DNA of 64,000 bases from Incurvaria masculella (taxonomy: Eukaryota > Arthropoda > Insecta > Lepidoptera > Incurvariidae): the NCBI GenBank assembly GCA_946894095.1, contig OX335651.1, forward strand, positions 11,926,501-11,990,500, written 5' to 3'. Positions 44,503 to 54,452 of this stretch are shown here, in pieces. Each line of letters begins with the position of its first letter. Positions within the stretch are counted from its first letter, which is position 1. The position numbers were made by a program, and so were the translations under genes. The notes under the pieces were generated by a model, which ran no database searches, was not told where the DNA came from, and worked only from the letters and a program-made list of their open reading frames with translations.

Positions 44503-47352
44503 CGGATAATTTATTTACCCTCGATGTAATAATTGATTGGTAGGTAAACTAGATATGGATGGTGGCTGCAGCCACATTGTCTGTCTCCATCAGCGAGCAA
44601 AGAAGGGCAGAAGTGGCGACCGAAACTCATCCCTATAGCGGTGATGAGTTTCCTCTTTTTAGAGGCAAAACATACACTGACGGTAAGTCTGTCTAGTTCG
44701 CTTATGAATTGACAGATGCTCGTGAACGAACTTCTAGTGTTCGCTTAATGAGTACAAGAGCTGGTTCCTATTCAATGTAATGAAGAATAGATGTTGCGCG
44801 TCCCGAATTTGTGAGCGAACTATGACTACACTGCCGCCTCTAGTCCTCCCTTACTCCATTGTCTCAATTTTTGAACAACTTTAATATGGGATAGCTTTAA
44901 CTAGTTAAATACGTAAACGTGTAGAATGAACATTTATGTAATCGAGTTTATGTATCGATGTTTGCTGGATATTATTTGCTTTCTGAATTTATGGATGATT
45001 TCATGCACAAAAAACTTTAGTATTTCTCTAAGCATATCTGTTTATCGGTTAATGTCGGTTATGTGTAACCACGAAAAAAGTTCAAATAAAATAAAAAAAA
45101 GTTTTTTTTTCATGTAAAACCAAAACCCACGAATGACCTGAAAACGGCAAGGATTTGGATGATGATGTGTTTGAATCTACTTTCTCTGAAGACAATACTA
45201 GAGACTAGTGCACATTCTCCTTATAATGTTCAGAATCCTAGAACTAAAACCGTGTACATATTTTCGATTATAGTTTGTAGAGGTTGTTAGAAGTGTAACC
45301 CTGCGGTTGGCGTGAATTTTATATTTTTATAGCGTGGCGTGTTTGTACACGATTTGAAATGAGCATCAGTGGTGGGTTGAATAACAGTTTTTGATGTATG
45401 TTCTTGTGTAATTACTTTTGGTTTTATAGGGTATATTTTGCATTAATTTATATTAGGTGTCATATACTAAGCCGAAAAAGCTGCTCGCGTTTCACTAACA
45501 ATATGGTAATATTGATAGATGTTTAAATTATCAAATTAAAAAGTATTGTTGAGTACTGTCTCATTTATAAAATTGTTAAAATTTACATTATAAGTACTTG
45601 ATCAAAGCACCCGTACGTAGTTTTCTGCAAACTATCTGGGCTATATTTGTATAATCACACTAGTTACTGTAATTCATAATTACTCTGAAAATATTATACC
45701 TAAGTGTAACCCTAATGGTTTTATGATATTCTACAATATTTCATTTCAGTTTTTTATTCCTTTTCGATTAAATAGATCAGGCATTCAATATTCATATCTG
45801 CCAGGCTTGATTTTGCTCCCAATTACAGGTTCACGGAAAGCCATACTAACGTTTTGCCTCAACCGATTGTTGGGGTTTGTGGTGTTGAAATAGAAGTAAT
45901 AAAGCCCAGTGAGCCATTATGATCGTAATTTTTAAAAAAAATCATTAGTACTGAAAACTGAGAACATCATTTATTTATGTTTTGAAAGAATTTCTGAAAT
46001 ATGTCAACATTTCATGATATAAATTATCACATGTTTTTTAGGAGCGAATATTAGTAGATAGCATTGAAATTCAGTTAAAGGCCATAGAGTAACCCATTGG
46101 CCATTAAACGGGGAGATAATAATTCATCATTTCTACCATCCGAAATTCGTGTAAATCTCAAATTCAAAAAAATACTACAACTTTCTTACCTGGAATTATT
46201 TCGTTGTAATCCAAAAGTCAATATTGTAAATTGGCACTATGCTACCCATTTTTTCCTTGAATTTCATGAATAAATACCAAAATGATCAAATATTTCCTCA
46301 TCTGCTTGATTTGTACGGTCCTTTTTTTTATTTGTTGTCTTAAAAAATGAGACTTCGATCCTTAATATCGTCAAAAATTTGTTAATTTACTGTTAATAAA
46401 TGTCTATTGTTAGTAAGCAATGTGACTGCGTTTGCCTCTTTGTGTGCTTATGAATGTAAAATAATGTAGCTAACATTTAAGAGAAGGGGATAAGTAATGA
46501 TACATTTTAAATTGTCAGTGTCAAAATATCAAAGTTGTAATGATTTGTAATTTAGACCAATACCGACCTATGCTTAATCAATTTCAAACCTTAAAATAAG
46601 GTTTGTCTCAAGGTGCAAACAAGTATCAAAGCAAAATAGTATTGATCGTAACAATACAGTTCCTTTTTGGTCCTTATTTGTAACTTTATTACAAAACGTG
46701 CAAAAGTGCATGCCAAAATTTTACAAAACTCAGAATCTTAATTCATTACAATAATTGATTTGAAAGAAGTAAGGATTGTTTTCTGTGCTTGAATTCATAG
46801 CTACAATGGCCTAAAAGTTGTTAAATTACTTGTAACTACTTTTAATATTCTCGCCAAAAGGAATGTGGATGTCTGAGACATTTCCTGTTATCACAAATCT
46901 TATTAGACCATGCACGAGATACGTTCATACTGTAAATTGTAACTCAGTTTTTTATTTATGAAGAAAATTGGGCAAATATAATGGTTTCTTTAATAAAGTG
47001 CAAAGCATTAAAATTCATAGAGTAAAAAATACTTAATCATCAAATGAGTGCATCTCGGTGGACGTGTCGTGTCTACTGACTTATGTACTCATACAAACTT
47101 AACACATATTTGTAATTTAAATATCAGGAATTTATTATCTGAATATACATTCCATTTATCAATATCTGTACCTGCCCACTTACGTATGTACCTACTATGC
47201 AGTAGAGCACTAACAATGATAGACACTTCTTTGCAAAAAACAATATCTAGATACCATAATTAACTACCTAAGAGCATCATGTATGTACGAACTAATGCTA
47301 TGTGAGATTAATTTTACTAAAATATATTAAATTACAAATTATGTTCTGAAAA

Positions 47353-47660
47353 TTTTTGATTTTTTTTATGTGACTGGACATGGATTGCTAATACCACACA
47401 CTGTATTCTGGAAGGAATCAGGTGCCACGTTAATCAACACGGACAGTTTTTAATTGGTGTTTCGACCATCTTTTCATCCAATGCGATGGTACCAGTCCGA
47501 GCGGGCTTAACCCTACTGCCTAGTAGGAGAAAGGGACCTACAGTTTCACATGCATTGCGAACCATGGAACAGCTTGCAGTCGTGACGAAATGCTCTTATC
47601 CAACACAGAAAGAGAAATATATACATAAAGTGGTGCATGAACGAGGCGAGGATTAGAAGC
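47353..47660 (-). repeat. SINE-A copy, minus strand, 3' part diverged
   Basis: The plus strand has TTATGTGACTGGACATGG, CGACCATCTTTTCATCC, CGAGCGGGCTTAACCC, GAACCATGGAACAGC and GTGACGAAATGCTC. The tRNA-type head is eroded (GAACGAGGCGAGGATTAG). Confidence 0.7.
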
Positions 47661-47664
47661 CAGC

Positions 47665-48555
47665 ACTCATCTCATTGGGTTTTTTAAAGGATAACATCAT
47701 AAGTCTCCGAAAAGGCAAGGTAGAACATCGAAATCTGTATATATATAAAAAGAAGGGTAAAATGTTGGCTTGACAAAGGTAGGTCTGAAGAAGAACGCAA
47801 ACGTCCAAGGATCAGGTGCCCGATCTTTGGATAATCTTCCTACTGAGAACTACTGCAGAGAAAGAAAGAGAGCCTGGATACCGTGAGCAAATCCTCCGGA
47901 ATAACATAAACAGATGATTATGTTCAATATTATTAACTCTGGAAATAAATTGGTATCTAACAAGCTTGTCTCTACGACCAACACGCATACATTTTTAAGA
48001 TTAGTGGCCACCTCCAACCCAAAAAAGGAAGGTTTTTCCATCTAGATTGCCTACTGTTAGACTCACTGTCTCTAATTTTCTAAACATTCCAATCGAGCTT
48101 AACGGTGAAATTCCAATTTTGTCAAATTTTCCGATAATAGGCCGGACTTCCCCATAGAAACTGGTGTCCCATATTTTTGATTAACTGTCTTTAGGCATAA
48201 TTGATAGTTACGCAGATGCCAGTACGCGGCATGAGGAGTATGAGAAGCAGAGACACGTAGCCCTACAAAGTGCAAAGTTGTGTGTCTGATAAAGTAGGTC
48301 ACGATTTCGGGTGGAGAAATTTGACGGCCTGACCGTTCGCAAGACGCAACGGTGTGTTTTCTCTCTCAAAGTGAAACCCTTCCCTTTCCAGTCGCATGTG
48401 TCTTGTGTCCATTGGCCATTGGCTTCAGAATTTAATGAAGTCGGTTAAAAAGACGCGGATTTTCAAACTTTTATCAAGTCCATATTGGCAATATTGCCTC
48501 GCAAAAACTACGGATCCTATTCCCCCGCAGAATGTTATTATCCCAGCGCAACTCC
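47665..48555. other. intergenic spacer, nothing recognised
   Basis: Short frames only. No match to the repeats described here until the MITE at 48556. Confidence 0.45.
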
Positions 48556-48918
48556 TTAAGAACGGCCCGTAAGCTATGCTCCCCATACAAACGTAGTTTA
48601 CTAATAATTTGAAAACCACTGTTCCAATTTAATTGATATTTGATACTTAATATCAGGCAACAATAATCTTTGTCTGCATGCTTTTGTTTTTTTGAAAAAT
48701 CCAAACCGAATCGGATGAAAGCAAAAACAAAATCTTCATACTAATGTTGTTTTCTCTGTGGTTTGACTCGGGATACATTTACCGACAAAACAAAGGCATG
48801 CAGACACAGATATTTGTAGCCTAAAATTAGATACCAAATATCAAGTAAGTTGGAACAGTGGTTTTCAAATCATTAGTAAACTACGTTTGTATGGGAGGCG
48901 AAATTTTCAGGTGCTTAA
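48556..48918. mobile_element. foldback MITE flanked by TTAA (family D, copy 2)
   Basis: TTAA at 48556-48559 and 48915-48918. The left end GAACGGCCCGTAAGC is as in copy 1; the right terminus (GGCGAAATTTTCAGGTGC) corresponds to copy 1's left interior (GCATCAGAAAATTTCGCC). The arms of about 120 bp carry AAACGTAGTTTACTAAT and GGAACAGTGGTTTTCAAAT. Confidence 0.7.
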
Positions 48919-48962
48919 TAGGGTTCCGTTTTCACCCTTTGGGTACGGAACCCTAAAAACGG
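48919..48962 (+). repeat. family-C repeat, terminal fragment
   Basis: TAGGGTTCCGTTTTCACCC then TTTGGGTACGGAACCCTA, directly abutting the MITE. It forms a small hairpin of the family's end motifs. Confidence 0.6.
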
Positions 48963-49256
48963 TAGCCCCGGCGCGGCGAAACAGTTCGCTTACGAATTAG
49001 CTTACTACAGATTTTCTCGAGTTCCAACGACTCTTAAGACTGTCGTCAAGTCAACTGGGCGCGTACTAATGCGTTTCGATCACTACTCGCGTCCGTACAT
49101 GCTCGTTGGGGAGGAGACTTCAGGAATAGACTGAACTGAATATTAGAAGAACACTTGAAACACTCATGGCCTCATGGCCTTTAGGCTCATTGAAAAGGTC
49201 TTTATTTCATCAATGTAGAAAAAAACATCAGAAAAGTTAAAAAAGTTAGAAATATC

Positions 49257-49273
49257 TAAATAATATATAATAA
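49257..49273. repeat. target-site duplication, left copy
   Basis: TAAATAATATATAATAA, identical to 53417-53433 on the other side of the non-LTR element. AT-rich, so chance similarity is not excluded. Confidence 0.6.
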
Positions 49274-49402
49274 TAATAATATAATAAAATATTTATTGTA
49301 GACAAAGTCCATATTTTAACAAACTATAAAACTAATTACATATTTAAATTCATTTCACATCATTTGAATATAGCGATGGACACCAGACCAATACTCAAAT
49401 AT

Positions 49403-52150
49403 TTATCCGAGTCCACCTTCCAATGCGGCAATTATTGTACAGTTGTTCGACATGAAAATGCGGTTCCTGAATGAGGCAATACGCTTGCGAAGTATTGCCT
49501 GAAAGCCATCTACCCTTGACTCGGTAAACATTCCTGAGGCGCTACAGAATTTGGGTAGACCGAGTAAGAATCTGAATGCATTATTATATTGCACACGCAA
49601 TGTGTTGTAAGCCCGTTGAGTGTAATTAATCCACAGCTGACTAGTGTACATCGGTTGGCAGTACGCTTTAAAAAGAGTAATTTTTACAGCGTTGGAGCAC
49701 CGAACAAACCGTCTCGCCAGCATATTGCTTTTAATCGACAGAGCCCGACGTTGTCTTTCAATATCTAGGTCATCCGTTAATCTATCGGTTAGTATATGAC
49801 CTAGATATTTAAACTTGTCTACCACTTTCAGTGGTCGATCATACAAATATACTGGCAAGACACCCACACGGGCCCCTCCACTTCTTCTGAACATCATAAC
49901 CTCGGTCTTGTCCGTATTATACCGAAGCCCGTGCGACTTAGCGAATCTTTCACATACACTCAGCAGTTTCCTGAGTCCATCAATCGTGGGACACAGCAGC
50001 ACCATATCGTCCGCGTAACGGATATTGTTCAAACAGTTTCCAGCAATGTGACAACCGACACCGGAGCTACTGAGTTCCACGATCAGGTCGTTCACGTATA
50101 GGTTGAATATGTCAGGCGAGGTTAATCCACCCTGCCTCACTCCACAGTTCAGTCTATACTCGCCTGACAGAACATTTCCCCACCTAACAACGTTTTCCTG
50201 GTTCTCGTACCAATGCCTCATCATATTAGTGACATCATTAGGCACACTGGTTCCATGCAGCTTTTTCCATAACATACTGTAATTAACGGTATCAAAAGCG
50301 CGACTAAGATCCAAGAAACAGGCGTATACTGGAGTTTTGCGATCCAAATAGTGATTTACAACCTGTTTCAAAGTCAGTATAGCCATATCCGTTGAGGCAT
50401 TGGCACGAAAACCAAATTGAGAACTATGTATGTTTATGTTAGCCAACAAAATTGGCTGCAAAAGCATCTCAAACAATTTTGCGACAACTGTAGCCAGCGA
50501 TATCGGTCTATAATTTTTAGTACTCGACAGGTCACCTGTCTTATTTTTCACGATGGGTACGACGACTGTTCTCATCATATTTGAAGGGAGGTAACTGTGC
50601 CGAATGCACGCATTAAACAGTTCAGCAAGCGCAGCACACAGGCGGTCCCCGGCGCACTGAAGGTGCTCAACGCCCAAGCTATCGTGACCAGGTGATTTGC
50701 CACGCTTCATGCGGCGTACGGCTGCGCACACCTGGTCCGGGGTGAACCTAACCCTCAATGTCTCGACCACCGCATCACATGGGACACTGGATTTGTCACA
50801 CGGGATATTTAAATTGTCACACGGTACATTGAAATGTGATTTAAAAAGATTCGCTATTTCGACGGGCTCCTGAACTCCACCAACGCTAGCTGGTAGACTT
50901 GCCCTGGGTTCGTGTTTTTTCGTTTCAATCCAAAATTTATCAAATCTTTTTTTTGACAGTTGATTTGCCAATATGTCCATTTTAATCTGTTCTTCATTGT
51001 TTTGACACCACTTAAGCTTACGTTTAAACTGTTTTCTTGCCTCACACATGTCGACGTACACAGAGCCAGCCGAAGGCTTACCGCTCTGAAGCCACAGTGC
51101 GTGCTGTTGACGCGCCTGTTGATGCGCCTCACGCACGTGCTGATTCCACCCGGCCACCTGCCGACCCCGCCGGGGTGCCGACACCGCCGCCCGACTGTCT
51201 CGAGATGCGAGGGAGAGGGCCGAAATAATGTCACTGTAAAGCTCATCAATACAATTTTCATGTCGAACATCTGTACACACTAGATTAGTTTCACAGGATA
51301 ACTCAGCACTTTTACTATTCATAAGGTAATTTTGACACAATCTGTTATATTTTTTCGTTCGGTATTCATTTCTATGGCCCCACAAAATATTACTAATGTT
51401 AGGCGATACGTCAACAATAACTTTAGGCTGAATTAAATCTATTGTACAATTGCATTTCATCGGAAAGTGGTCGGACCAGTACACGTCGGTGAGCGCAGCA
51501 AAACCACAGACAGTGGGTGCCGCTGCGCGCGTGGCCACACAATGGTCGAGCCAACTCATGCTGCCATGAGCCTCGCTCACAAACGTATAGGTATCGACTG
51601 GCAGAGACTCTAAATCAGATATAACCCAATCCTGTTCTTCGCAAAAATCACCGAGCTCGGTACCAAACCTACTTCCTGGATTGGCATTAAAATCACCCAA
51701 TATTAAGGCACATTCATTATCACAGCAGTCTATAATCGAGCTGCATTTACCTAAGCACTCGATAAACTCAGGCAAATTATCGGTGGAGTCCGTCGGCATG
51801 TACACGGTCAGCACAGTAAGAGAGCGTCTACTGGAATCTATTGTGATCGCAGCGAGACGCGGATCGTCACAGTCTACAACTCGCACGCTAGTGAATGCAC
51901 TTTTGCGCCACAATAGTGCGACGCCCCCATATGGGCGGCCGATTAGAGGTCCCTGGGAGGTATCCACTGGAGATGTTCCGCAGCTGTTAAAATTCGGGTC
52001 GATAGAATTGAGGTAACCCAGATCATGGGGGAGGAGCCAGGTCTCCTGCAGAGCGATGATGTCATACTGTTCACATAGAGAGCGCACATGTTGTATTGAA
52101 CGTTTTATTGACTTGCAGTTGAATGTGACCAATTTCAGTTGATTTTCCAT
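49403..52150 (-). CDS. LINE ORF2: AP endonuclease and reverse transcriptase
   Basis: 915 residues. The endonuclease comprises VTFNCKS (8-14), QETW (about 36), GDFNANPGS (about 155), SWLDH (about 207) and SDHFP (about 235). The RT comprises NYRPISL, FLDLSRAFDTVN (about 611), GVRQGGLTSP, RYADDMVLL (catalytic YADD at about 712) and NTDKTEVM. It nicks target DNA and reverse-transcribes the element RNA at the nick. The ATG overlaps the ORF1 stop in TAATG, so translation is probably by re-initiation after ORF1. No frame damage is visible. Confidence 0.95.
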   Translation of the reverse strand: MENQLKLVTFNCKSIKRSIQHVRSLCEQYDIIALQETWLLPHDLGYLNSIDPNFNSCGTSPVDTSQGPLIGRPYGGVALLWRKSAFTSVRVVDCDDPRLAAITIDSSRRSLTVLTVYMPTDSTDNLPEFIECLGKCSSIIDCCDNECALILGDFNANPGSRFGTELGDFCEEQDWVISDLESLPVDTYTFVSEAHGSMSWLDHCVATRAAAPTVCGFAALTDVYWSDHFPMKCNCTIDLIQPKVIVDVSPNISNILWGHRNEYRTKKYNRLCQNYLMNSKSAELSCETNLVCTDVRHENCIDELYSDIISALSLASRDSRAAVSAPRRGRQVAGWNQHVREAHQQARQQHALWLQSGKPSAGSVYVDMCEARKQFKRKLKWCQNNEEQIKMDILANQLSKKRFDKFWIETKKHEPRASLPASVGGVQEPVEIANLFKSHFNVPCDNLNIPCDKSSVPCDAVVETLRVRFTPDQVCAAVRRMKRGKSPGHDSLGVEHLQCAGDRLCAALAELFNACIRHSYLPSNMMRTVVVPIVKNKTGDLSSTKNYRPISLATVVAKLFEMLLQPILLANINIHSSQFGFRANASTDMAILTLKQVVNHYLDRKTPVYACFLDLSRAFDTVNYSMLWKKLHGTSVPNDVTNMMRHWYENQENVVRWGNVLSGEYRLNCGVRQGGLTSPDIFNLYVNDLIVELSSSGVGCHIAGNCLNNIRYADDMVLLCPTIDGLRKLLSVCERFAKSHGLRYNTDKTEVMMFRRSGGARVGVLPVYLYDRPLKVVDKFKYLGHILTDRLTDDLDIERQRRALSIKSNMLARRFVRCSNAVKITLFKAYCQPMYTSQLWINYTQRAYNTLRVQYNNAFRFLLGLPKFCSASGMFTESRVDGFQAILRKRIASFRNRIFMSNNCTIIAALEGGLG

Positions 52151-53280
52151 TATGAGTTATTTGTTTCATCGGTATTGTACGGTTTAGGCTTGGCAACTCT
52201 AAATATTCTAAATAGAATTCCCGCAGGCCAGAAACTTGGATTCAGGTACGTGGAAATTTTGTTGACAGGTATTGTTATTTTAAACGAATTAAATTCTGTG
52301 TTTTTATATGGTTTAATCAAGTCAACAGACTTAGCAACCTCGTTTTTCTTTTTTAAGTACTCGGATAGGTCTTTGACAGTGACTTCGGGTCTAAATCTCG
52401 AAACATAAAGCTGTACGTTCGGTATTACTGGGCTAATAAGGTTATCAGCACTTCCAGAACCTCTTCCATTTTTCTTAACTTTTCTTTTCTTTTGTACCAG
52501 TAAGAAACCTTCATTATCAACTTCCTTTACGTTACTTTTCACCTTGCCAGTAATTAGGTTACTAGAGTCCCTCGCGAGTGCACTCGAGTAACTTATACTC
52601 TGGCCGGCTTTGGAGGAGTGGGGATCGGTCGCTCGTGTCATAGATGCCCGTTCATTTGCAGGCGACAAATTTCGCGGCAACTCCAGACCGCTCGCTTCAG
52701 TTGATGTGAAATCTGTTTGATCTACCCGCACTTCCAGCGGTGCAAAGCTATTGCTACGCTGAGTAGGTGAAACCGGTTTATCGAGTCGAATGTTAAAGTC
52801 AGGTACACCCGGTTGCGATTTAGAGTGAAACTCTGATCTCAAACTGTTTAGATCCGTTTTCAGTTTTTGAAGTTCCTCGTGTGATGATGCTTCCGAGTTA
52901 CGCATATCAGACACTTCTCGTCGCAGTACCGTCAGCTCTCGCAGTATTTTAGTTACGTCCAAATGGTCGAATGTTACCGGTGGTAGCTTATGTAGTTTCT
53001 TAGCTACAAATGTCGGGATGTTGTCAGGATCGTTATCCTTTAAAATTTTAATTATTTCTTGTACGGTTTTCGCTGCTCCTGCGGCTCCAGATCGGTTGTC
53101 CGTCTTACGCATTGCACGGAACTGCAAGGTAAGCTCCTCGCATAAAACATTCTTGGCTTGCTCGATGTCTTCAGGAGAAAAACCACTGGAACATATTTTC
53201 ACAACAGTCGGCTCATCCAACACTTGAATTCTATTCACCACATAGCAAAGGACTTCGTTTAACACTAACTTCGCCGACAT
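52150..53280 (-). CDS. LINE ORF1: RNA-binding/Gag-like protein
   Basis: 376 residues from an ATG. The segment at about 107-151 (LTVLRREVSDMRNSEASS … LQKLKTDLNSLRSEF) is a heptad-like coiled coil. A Ser/Thr/Pro-rich middle follows, then a basic patch (KKRKVKKNGRG), then a compact C-terminal domain at about 290-366 (VQLYVSRFRPEVTVKDL … FWPAGILFRIFR). No CCHC knuckles are present. It probably coats the element RNA and forms the RNP (family role). The stop TAA shares its last A with the ORF2 ATG. Confidence 0.85.
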   Translation of the reverse strand: MSAKLVLNEVLCYVVNRIQVLDEPTVVKICSSGFSPEDIEQAKNVLCEELTLQFRAMRKTDNRSGAAGAAKTVQEIIKILKDNDPDNIPTFVAKKLHKLPPVTFDHLDVTKILRELTVLRREVSDMRNSEASSHEELQKLKTDLNSLRSEFHSKSQPGVPDFNIRLDKPVSPTQRSNSFAPLEVRVDQTDFTSTEASGLELPRNLSPANERASMTRATDPHSSKAGQSISYSSALARDSSNLITGKVKSNVKEVDNEGFLLVQKKRKVKKNGRGSGSADNLISPVIPNVQLYVSRFRPEVTVKDLSEYLKKKNEVAKSVDLIKPYKNTEFNSFKITIPVNKISTYLNPSFWPAGILFRIFRVAKPKPYNTDETNNS

Positions 53281-53416
53281 ATTTACGGGTCAGGACAACG
53301 AATTTGTTGCCCCGACCGTACACTTAATATTTTCAGCTGCGCGGCGACGACGATCCGACCGATCGTTAGCGATGCTCAGTTGCCAATGAAAGAATATAGA
53401 ATAGAAAAAGAAAGAA

Positions 53417-53433
53417 TAAATAATATATAATAA
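53417..53433. repeat. target-site duplication, right copy
   Basis: Identical 17 bases to 49257-49273, immediately beyond the element's inferred 5' end. Confidence 0.6.
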
Positions 53434-54240
53434 AAATATGAAATAAAAGAAATATAATAATGCATCAATTCAGAATTGATAAACTTATGCAACATGGAAA
53501 CATATTTCTTTTTAATGAATGCATTCCTATCTCATAAAATGAAACGACATCTATAACAGTCGTCTCGATATGACAAATTACGAGATACTGAACGAAATAT
53601 GTGAAATCACCAAAAAGAGCAAGAAGAGGGGTAAAGATCTACCGTTCATTCTACCACATCGAAACCAGAACGGTATCATTTTCAAAGCTTTTAAATTCTT
53701 CAGAATATTACAAAAAAAAAATTGATCTGATGATTTTAAGGTTCTTTAAAAAAGTCCTAAAAGAATCGGCCAAAAAAATTTCGTCATTTTTTTTTTACAT
53801 TTAACATGAATCATTTTTTGCAGTATTTTGACCCTTTTCAACGGTCAAGCATAGACAAGCGCTTACTCGTGAAAGTCTGTTCAAGTTTTGCCACGACATG
53901 CTGCACTCAGCAATTCCTCAATGATTAGCAATACAGACGTGAAATGTATACGCATTCCAGTATGATGATCTATTCTAATTGTCACCTGTAGCTGTAGTCG
54001 AAATTGGCTCCTAACAAGGGAATTCCTCAATGATCAACAGCACAGGTACGATAAATTTTATTTGCATTCAATAATGATAGCTAGTTTTAACGCTTAGAAA
54101 TATGTCAAACTAAAAATTAATCATTAAATAAATGGTTATAAAACATAAAGAAAACTATTATTAAGAAAAAAACTTGATCTTGAGACAATATTTTATACAA
54201 AATGAACTGTTGGTTCACAGAACAATAAGGAGGTAAGAAT
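53434..54240. other. spacer with a degenerate ~108-bp direct repeat
   Basis: AATTCCTCAATGAT recurs at about 53914 and 54022, followed in each copy by similar blocks (AGCAATACAG / AACAGCACAG; GCATTCCAGTATGATGATCT / GCATTCAATAATGATAGCT). Otherwise AT-rich with no gene. Confidence 0.5.
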
Positions 54241-54372
54241 TGTGAAGTGGGCGGAACTCGCGCGCCGGTCTTTAGCGGGGACCCGCGCACTTCATGCGCG
54301 CATGATTCACTCACTCGCGGCGTTCCTGTGCATTAACTTATCTGTGATACAATCTTAAATTGAAAAGGAGTA
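54240..54372 (+). promoter_or_regulatory. GC-rich region before the THAP exon, candidate promoter
   Basis: GTGGGCGGAACTCGCGCGCC and GGGGACCCGCGCACTTCATG, with several CpGs, in AT-rich surroundings directly upstream of the THAP start codon. No exact start site can be assigned. Confidence 0.35.
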
Positions 54373-54452
54373 ATGCCGTACTGTGCCATAATAACGTGTA
54401 AACACGACAGCCGGGTGCACAACCTTCATAATGGCGGAGTTTCATATCACCG
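54373..54452 (+). CDS. candidate first coding exon of a THAP zinc-finger protein
   Basis: Encodes MPYCAIITCKHDSR … GGVSYHR (26 codons plus two bases), then the consensus donor ACCG|GTAAGT. The THAP family DNA-binding domain begins M-x-x-C-x(2-4)-C near the N-terminus and has an SFHRFP-like motif about residue 25; C4, C9 and SYHR fit. An in-frame TGA four codons upstream supports this ATG. The second half of the zinc site (C-x2-H) must lie in a later exon, which I could not find in the window. It could be a host gene or a THAP-bearing transposon remnant. Confidence 0.6.

Larger units (their letters stand above)
43161..47350. other. intergenic AT-rich DNA after ace2
   Basis: Apart from the inverted-repeat element at 43838-44502 (own entry), I see no gene, RNA or repeat shared with the rest of the window. 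Short frames are all AT-rich noise. Confidence 0.5.
49274..53416 (-). mobile_element. full-length two-ORF non-LTR retrotransposon (LINE)
   Basis: On the minus strand: a 5' UTR of about 136 bp, ORF1 (53280-52150), ORF2 (52150-49403), and a 3' UTR of about 130 bp ending in AATAAA-type signals and an ATT-rich tail, bracketed by a 17-bp direct repeat. Both ORFs are open and the AP-endonuclease and reverse transcriptase motifs are intact, so it could be active. ORF2 ends after the RT and its C-terminal region; I see no RNase H. This fits the CR1/jockey-side group of non-LTR elements; the clade is not certain. Confidence 0.9.
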
